Below are positions 58,511 through 64,000 of a DNA stretch of 64,000 nt, one piece after another (position 1 is the first letter of the stretch; the number at the start of each line of letters is the position of its first letter). Below the pieces are notes generated by a model. That model had not been told where the DNA came from and did no database searches. It saw nothing but the letters and a program-made list of their open reading frames with translations. Made by a program: the position numbers and the translations under genes. The stretch lies in assembly GCA_025738555.1 (NCBI GenBank), contig JAOVFP010000014.1, positions 2,542,001-2,606,000 on the forward strand. The letters are read 5' to 3'. This DNA comes from Cyathus striatus (lineage: Eukaryota > Basidiomycota > Agaricomycetes > Agaricales > Nidulariaceae).

Positions 58511-61178
58511 GACCAAACCTGAGTATGGAAAATGTCGATATATTTCCTGAGCCCATTCCCAGTATGATCTCCAACACTTGTCACACACTGGTACCTAATT
58601 GGTCCAATTGTTTTCCTTCATCAACATCTACACAATCCTTTCCTGCATCGCCTCCATCACTTTCAACTTCAGATTTCGAAACTTCAGATTTTGAATCATT
58701 GATCTCATCGCCAATCCGATCAACAGTTTCAACATGCTCATTATCTTTGAAAGATGATCAGAATCAAAAGACTTCGAAAATAAATAAACAGCGTACACAG
58801 AATGATATCAGAAAATATTTCATTCAAAATCCAGGACAGGAGCGAATTGAGGAAGATCGTAAGAGAATGCAAGCTGAGTCGCAAATGGCACGGAATGAAC
58901 TGAGCGAGAAGATAAAGCTCAAAAAAGAAGCCTCCCTAGTACGAAAGCGACAATTGGCTGCAGAGAGACAGAAGCGTGCACGTGCTCGTAAGGTGATCGA
59001 AGATATCAAATTTGGGAGACGAGCTGCATCAGGAAAGATAAAACCTGTAAGTGTCATTAAATTTAATACCTTTTATAACTGAAGCACTTACTGCCATACC
59101 GGTATCCAATTCCATAGACACCGATTAAACTTCAGCCACAATCGAGCCCTATTTGTCATGTTGACATTGCAGAATCCTCTCGTCCCTTTCGTGCATTCAA
59201 GGAGGATCAACGTGAAGAAAATCAGGGAATAGGAAGACCACGAAAACCAGAGAATAAATATGAGAAGGCAAAGCAAGTTAACTGGATGAACCCGATTCTC
59301 TGGGTAAAGATTGCGAATGCTGGAAGGATAGTAGGCTTTGGAATGAGTCCAACAGATATCGTCAAACATTTACACAAGACTGATTATGCACTCTTTCGTC
59401 GACTCGTATCCCAAACTGTTGGCCGGTGGATAGATCGAAGTGGAGACAAGCCCCGATGGAGTGATGCAACATTAAAACGTGTTGCTAATGGAAACAAGCT
59501 GGGTGGAATGACAACACGAGTTGGTGTATTGGTAAGAACTAAATAAAATAATTCATGGCTCAAAAACTTACAGCTTGAATCATGGATATAATAGGTTGAT
59601 CATCCTATAGCAACACAAACAATCCTCCGTTATCTTCATGGTCTTCGGCAGTCCTCCGTTCCACTCACACTTGTAACGATACGTGGCATAATCATTGCCC
59701 AACTTACTCATTTGGCTCCTATTATCTTTAAGACACCATCTAGTGATGGCTCTTACTTTACATGTTCTGAAAGCTTCATTTTGAAATTTCTTCATCGTGC
59801 CTTAGGATGGTCCTTACGTCGGACAACTAGAGCTGGGTGCAAAATACCAGACAATGCGGACGAAATTCTTCGCAAGGCTTTCATTCGTATTGCATTCACC
59901 ATTAAGGAGTTTGACATAACATCTCCAGCACTAATTGTAAACGGTGATCAGACCCAGGTTGTGCTGTCTCCAGGAAGTAATATAACATATGCAGAGACAG
60001 GTTCTAGCCAAGTTTCGGTTGTTGGAGTTGAAGACAAACGAGCCTTCACCACCTTCATCAATATATCAGCTGATGGAACCTTGCTTCCATTCCAGGCTAT
60101 ATATCAAGGTTCAACTGCGCGGTCACTTCCATCAAAAAATGCAAACCGAATGAAAGATGCAGAGCACCTTCGGTTTCTATTTGAGGCATCCAAAACTGAC
60201 ACCTATTGGTCGACTCAGGAAACAATGCGGAACTATATCACTATTGTTCTCGCACCGTACTTCGAACAGATCAGACAAAAGCTTGGCCTACATCCAGACC
60301 AAATGTACTTGTGGCTAATTGACTGTTGGTCAGTTCATCGGTCCAAAGATTTTCGGACTTGGATGCGCAAAAATCACCCTCACATAATTATAATATTTGT
60401 TCCTGCTGGATTAACCGGTCTTTTTCAGCCTTGCGATGTGGGGATTAACTATCTGTTCAAGCATATCATTAAGCAATTAGTGCACCAGGACCTTGTAAGT
60501 GAAGTTCTTGAACAGCTGAAGGAAGGAGGCGATAGCAATATCATGATCAATACGCAGTTGAAAACTTTGCGTGATCGCACCGTTGGTTGGCTTGTGTCTG
60601 CATTTGAAACTTTAAATAATCCTGATTCAGTCAAAAAGGTGTGTACTAATTCTTCAAATTTTCGAATTTACTTACTGAATCATTCTATATAGGCATGGAA
60701 ATCATGTTCCGCCGGTGAATTTAATCTTTCATGGGAAAGTCTTACTAGCAAAGAAGCACACAATGTTATACGCAATCTGTACAATACAGATCGTGAATTC
60801 CAGGATGAACTCAAGCAATCAGATATGTCCAGTAGGCTCTCACTCACCACCGAAGAAGCTGAAGTTGCTGACTCTGAAGAAGACCTTGTTCTTAACAGAG
60901 GCAAGCTTGTTCCGAGTGAGAATGTTGAATCTGACTCTGCTGTGCCGGTGGAGGCCATTGTTAAGCACTTTACCACTGATTGCCAGTATACAGCTCAGAA
61001 TGGTAACGACCTACCAAAATACATGGTTGGCATCCTTGGAGGACTTGAGCTTACTACGGAAGCAGAAAGCACACTCGTAGAGGAGGTTGAAGCTAAATCA
61101 GCTGCAGCATTTGGGCGCGGACAGAGAAAGAAAAAGGAGAATAGTATGTATTCGTCCAAAACCTACCAGAAACATTAG
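58511..61178 (+). CDS. DDE_1-type transposase part, open in four exons
   Basis: Exons 58511-59046, 59118-59531, 59595-60638 and 60693-61178 join with GT-AG introns and no stop. The first exon has a Ser-rich start, then a Lys/Arg/Glu-rich coiled coil (NELSEKIKLKKEASLVRKRQ). The second contains an HTH-like region (MSPTDIVKHL; VGRWIDRSGDKPRW). The third is the catalytic core: VNGDQTQVVLSPG (Asp), MYLWLIDCWSVHRS (Asp) and TGLFQPCDVGIN (third Asp). The fourth encodes an acidic tail and a Lys-rich end (GRGQRKKKEN). The order matches agaricomycete Ulp1-DDE transposases. Without the upstream half, an internal start would be needed (for example ATG 58525). Confidence 0.8.
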
Positions 61179-61659
61179 TTACATCTCGTTTTTAATCACT
61201 ATCACTTACTATGAGCTCAAAAATAGTCATTTTGAGTGGGAAATCGGGCATTTTCGCCTAATTTAGGCGCTGTAATTGTTTCACTAAACCACTGTTCATG
61301 GAGCTCTGTGACGCGTGACAAATGTGATGAACTGTTCAGTTCAAATGCCCTGCGTGACGTGTGACTGAACACTTGGTCGAAAGAGTCCAGTACTGTTTAT
61401 GATTATAAAAGTAACCTAACCAGATATAGTAAAATATCTCTTTAATTCTTCAATTCAGCAACTGTGACAAAGTTGTGACAAGAAAGGAAGATGTATTTAA
61501 GCATTTATGTTTATAATTTTGACATGGTACATATATTTCAACACTTAGAATAGATAAAATATTATTATTACACAGAAAGAATGAAGAGAAACACTCAGAA
61601 TTTCACTTCCTTGCTGTTGGATTGGCAAGGTTGACAGCCTTGACTGGGTTATGGGGGTG

Positions 61660-62134
61660 TATAATATTGGAGCGCTGTTCATAAGACATGAGAATAAGCT
61701 AAACATAGTAGATATCAGTAACTGTGATGTGGAAAGATGTTGATGAAGATATCTTACGTTGGCTGAGGTAGATGAGACAGAGTGAGACAATGATGGAATA
61801 TGGTTAGAGTGTGTTTGTTGAAACATTGATAAGGGATAGAAAGGAGTGGGAGACTGCAACAGCATGGATGACGAAGCTAGCGGTCACAGCAAGTGAACAG
61901 AGTGTGACCAAACAGCGGCGAGTGTGAGAAATCGGAATGGAAACATGCCTATGGTACATACAGTAGCATAGGGCCGGTACCTAGCAGGCATTGGGCATTT
62001 ATTATATCAACTTCAAAAGTCCACAACTGGCCCACAACTGGATGCAAGGGTCCCTATCTCAGCAAATATAAAGTTGATGATAGTTGTAATTGATACATCC
62101 CACTATGAAATGGAACCGCATGTCATACATCCTC
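61660..62134 (+). repeat. R1 copy 6
   Basis: Starts near AACATAGTAGATATCAGTAA and runs through GTAGATGAGACAGAGTGAG, GAGAAATCGGAATGGAA and TCAGCAAATATAAAGTTGAT to ATACATCCTC, where the next element is inserted. Confidence 0.65.
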
Positions 62135-62817
62135 TATGGCACACATACTGGGTAAAAAGACTTTTTTGGTACACCTTGACTGATTCCTTGCTAATATTGG
62201 TACACTTTTGAGATAAAGTTGTGTTATTTGGTACACCTCACCTGGATATTGGCATATTTTGGTACACCTCATATTTCAATGGTACACCTCCATAAAATAA
62301 GATTGGTACATGTCTAATAGTGACTTGGTACACCTTGTCCACAGATCATATGTTTTTGGTACACCTTTCCCACACTGATCTTATTTTGGTACACCATTCT
62401 TGGCTAGCCTATATATTTATCACAGTTATAGTAGTTAGATATAAGAAACAATTCACTTGAACCAACATCTTTGGTATGTCAATGCAGTTTAATGCACTGC
62501 AGTTGATGTTTGCTCATGTTCACAGACCAGCCTGCATGGAAATAAATATACTACAGTGACTTGTGACAATCAAAAAACACATCCAGAGTAAAGGTAAATT
62601 TTGAGATGTACCAATTCTGAAAACAAGGTGTATCACTTTTGAACAATAAAATTCAAGGTGTACCAGTTCTGAAAGATTTAAATGAAGGTGTACTATTTCA
62701 AAGACCAAGGTGTACCATTTTACAAAGTTAAAAAATCAAGGTGTACTAATTTCAAATTTTTGAAGGTGTACCAAAAATGTCCAAAAAAATCGGTTTTTAC
62801 CCAGTATGTGTGCCATA
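62135..62817. mobile_element. TIR element built of GGTACACC arrays (683 bp)
   Basis: Ends TATGGCACACATACTGGGTA and its exact inverse, with ATCCTC on both sides (62129-62134, 62818-62823), a candidate 6-bp duplication. R1 copy 2 near 27664 keeps the uninterrupted CATCCTCACCCCATAAC. The left half has nine GGTACACC-like words on the plus strand, the right half seven in inverted form, spaced about 20-60 bases. No ORF. Superfamily unclear. Confidence 0.75.
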
Positions 62818-62823
62818 ATCCTC

Positions 62824-64000
62824 ACACCATAACATCAGGAAAAAATGACAAGGCACCATAGATGTATATAGTCATCATAGCAGGGATAGTCGGCTAGACA
62901 AGTCCCCTTTTTATAGACTTGCATAGCCACCACTACAGATATGATAGACTGACATAGCCGATATAGCTGATGTGTGATCAACATACAGATATGTCATGGC
63001 ACATGGTATCTCCATACATTATCTTGGCATGGTGAGAGTGACATATGCGCTGTAATATAGTTTCATATGTAGACTACTGTGATTTCATAGTATGTGCAGC
63101 CTATTGAATTTTGTTCCATTAATAATAGAATTTTTGTACCGCTTCGGTCATAGGTGTTAAAAATGAATATGCCATTGTAATACTATATAATTACTTTCAC
63201 TCTACAGACTATAGTATGTCTCCTACCGGCACAGGTTCTTGATCAATTGCATCATCTTCAATATCACTACCCCCAGTCGTTCTCTCCAATTCCTTTCGAG
63301 CCTGCTCAAAGAGATCACCAACCAGATGCAGCTATTCCTTCCCATCATCAGCCACCCCCGCACTTCAGCTACAGAGACAAAAAATGTATTAGTAAGGCTA
63401 TAGTGGACTGAATAAGCAAATAGGACATACTGCACTGCTTCGGAAAATTTCTTACATATTTTTTCTGTTATGGGAGGGTTGAGGCTGCTCCACACTTTGG
63501 GGTCCTTGAGATGAGTATTGTACTTCGCTTTGACAACCTTCTCTGCAAACAAGAGGGAGATATGGACTGGCGACGAGCACTGGCTAGGTGGGCAGAGCAC
63601 AGTGAGGACTCAGACATGCTCTTGCGTACAGAGAGGAACACATTGCCTGACACCATGAAGTGTGTCACTGCCCCCATAGCAGCAGGTAAAACACCAGCTA
63701 TGCACACTTGAGATACTTAAAATTAGAATGCAGTGGCATGTCATAGCTGTATATTCCTACCTTATTTCCGCACTTCTACTCCACACTCTCCGCACTCTCC
63801 GCACTTTCTGACTTGTATAGATCTTGTCCTTTCACTTTCCTCTTCCACTCTTCTAACTGAAAGTCCCCGAGCTTATGTCACCTTACTCATCCGGTTCATT
63901 ATCCGTTCTCCATTATGCTTTCTCCATCATACCCTGGGTATACTTACTCTCAGCATTCATCCCAATCCTTAGTTCATACTTGGTACATATTATATTCACT
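62824..64000. other. unassigned, with possible minus-strand exon
   Basis: Short R1-like tail, then unplaced DNA. On the minus strand 63455-63590 reads EKVVKAKYNTHLKDPKVWSS and LNPPITEKICKKFSEAV up to a possible intron, which looks coding, but I do not recognise it. 63760-63980 is pyrimidine-rich (CACTCTCCGCACTCTCCGC). Confidence 0.3.

Larger units (their letters stand above)
56913..61390 (+). mobile_element. pogo-like element with Ulp1 protease-transposase gene (4.5 kb)
   Basis: Left end CTGGAGACTTTCGACCACTT and right end inverted (…AAGTGGTCGAAAG type with four or five changes, ending AGTCCAG). TA occurs on both sides (56911-56912, 61391-61392). Subterminal GCGTGACG words lie in both arms. 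It carries one long multi-exon plus-strand gene, C48-like protease then DDE_1 transposase. TA target and DDE_1 agree with the pogo branch of Tc1/mariner. Confidence 0.8.

Overview
The window looks like nuclear DNA of an agaricomycete (basidiomycete fungus). It is AT-rich, its genes are cut by many roughly 50-65 nt GT-AG introns, and its resident genes are fungal seven-transmembrane proteins: two DUF6533-like loci and four paralogues of another 7TM family. There are no bacterial-type operons, and I found no rRNA, tRNA or CRISPR array. All assignments come from reading the sequence and remembered family motifs; no database search was run.

Layout. 1-7.6 kb: DUF6533-like gene (5' end outside the window), 7TM copy A (-, decayed), a TIR element (4883-5738) and 7TM copy B (+). 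7.8-22.9 kb: a composite with inverted ~220-250 bp ends facing each other at 7823 and 22937. It encloses an integrase-core (rve) gene and a Cys-rich accessory gene, both on the minus strand. A complete Ty3/gypsy retroelement (11310-19226, target duplication TTTTC) is inserted in the accessory gene's coding exon. 23.3-32.5 kb: copies of a degenerate dispersed repeat (here called R1), a small TA-flanked MITE, 7TM copy C (the most intact) and a small TIR element. 32.6-34.7 kb: an internally deleted Tc1/mariner-type element carrying a hAT-like element. 35.0-36.3 kb: 7TM copy D (pseudogene). 37.8-47.1 kb: a 9.3 kb Mutator-like element (10-bp TSD) whose multi-exon transposase gene holds a 3.2 kb mariner-type element inside one short intron. 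48.9-50.2 kb: hAT-like TIR element. 50.7-52.1 kb: decayed DUF6533 gene. 53.8-55.4 kb: a 1.6 kb element with 255-bp TIRs and a perfect 9-bp TSD, inserted in R1. 55.6-56.6 kb: diverged tandem duplication. 56.9-61.4 kb: TA-flanked element encoding a Ulp1-like protease joined to a DDE_1 (pogo-like) transposase. 62.1-62.8 kb: element made largely of GGTACACC motifs in opposing arms, again inserted in R1.

How it fits together. The old substrate seems to be a cluster of 7TM genes plus copies of R1. Successive DNA transposons and one retrotransposon then landed in it, often inside one another, so related copies supply empty-site controls. Most mobile coding regions carry in-frame TGA or CAA codons where arginine (CGA) is expected, which fits CpG deamination, by methylation or a RIP-like process. 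By eye, copy C, copy B apart from its tail, and the DDE half of the Ulp1/DDE gene are the most translatable genes.
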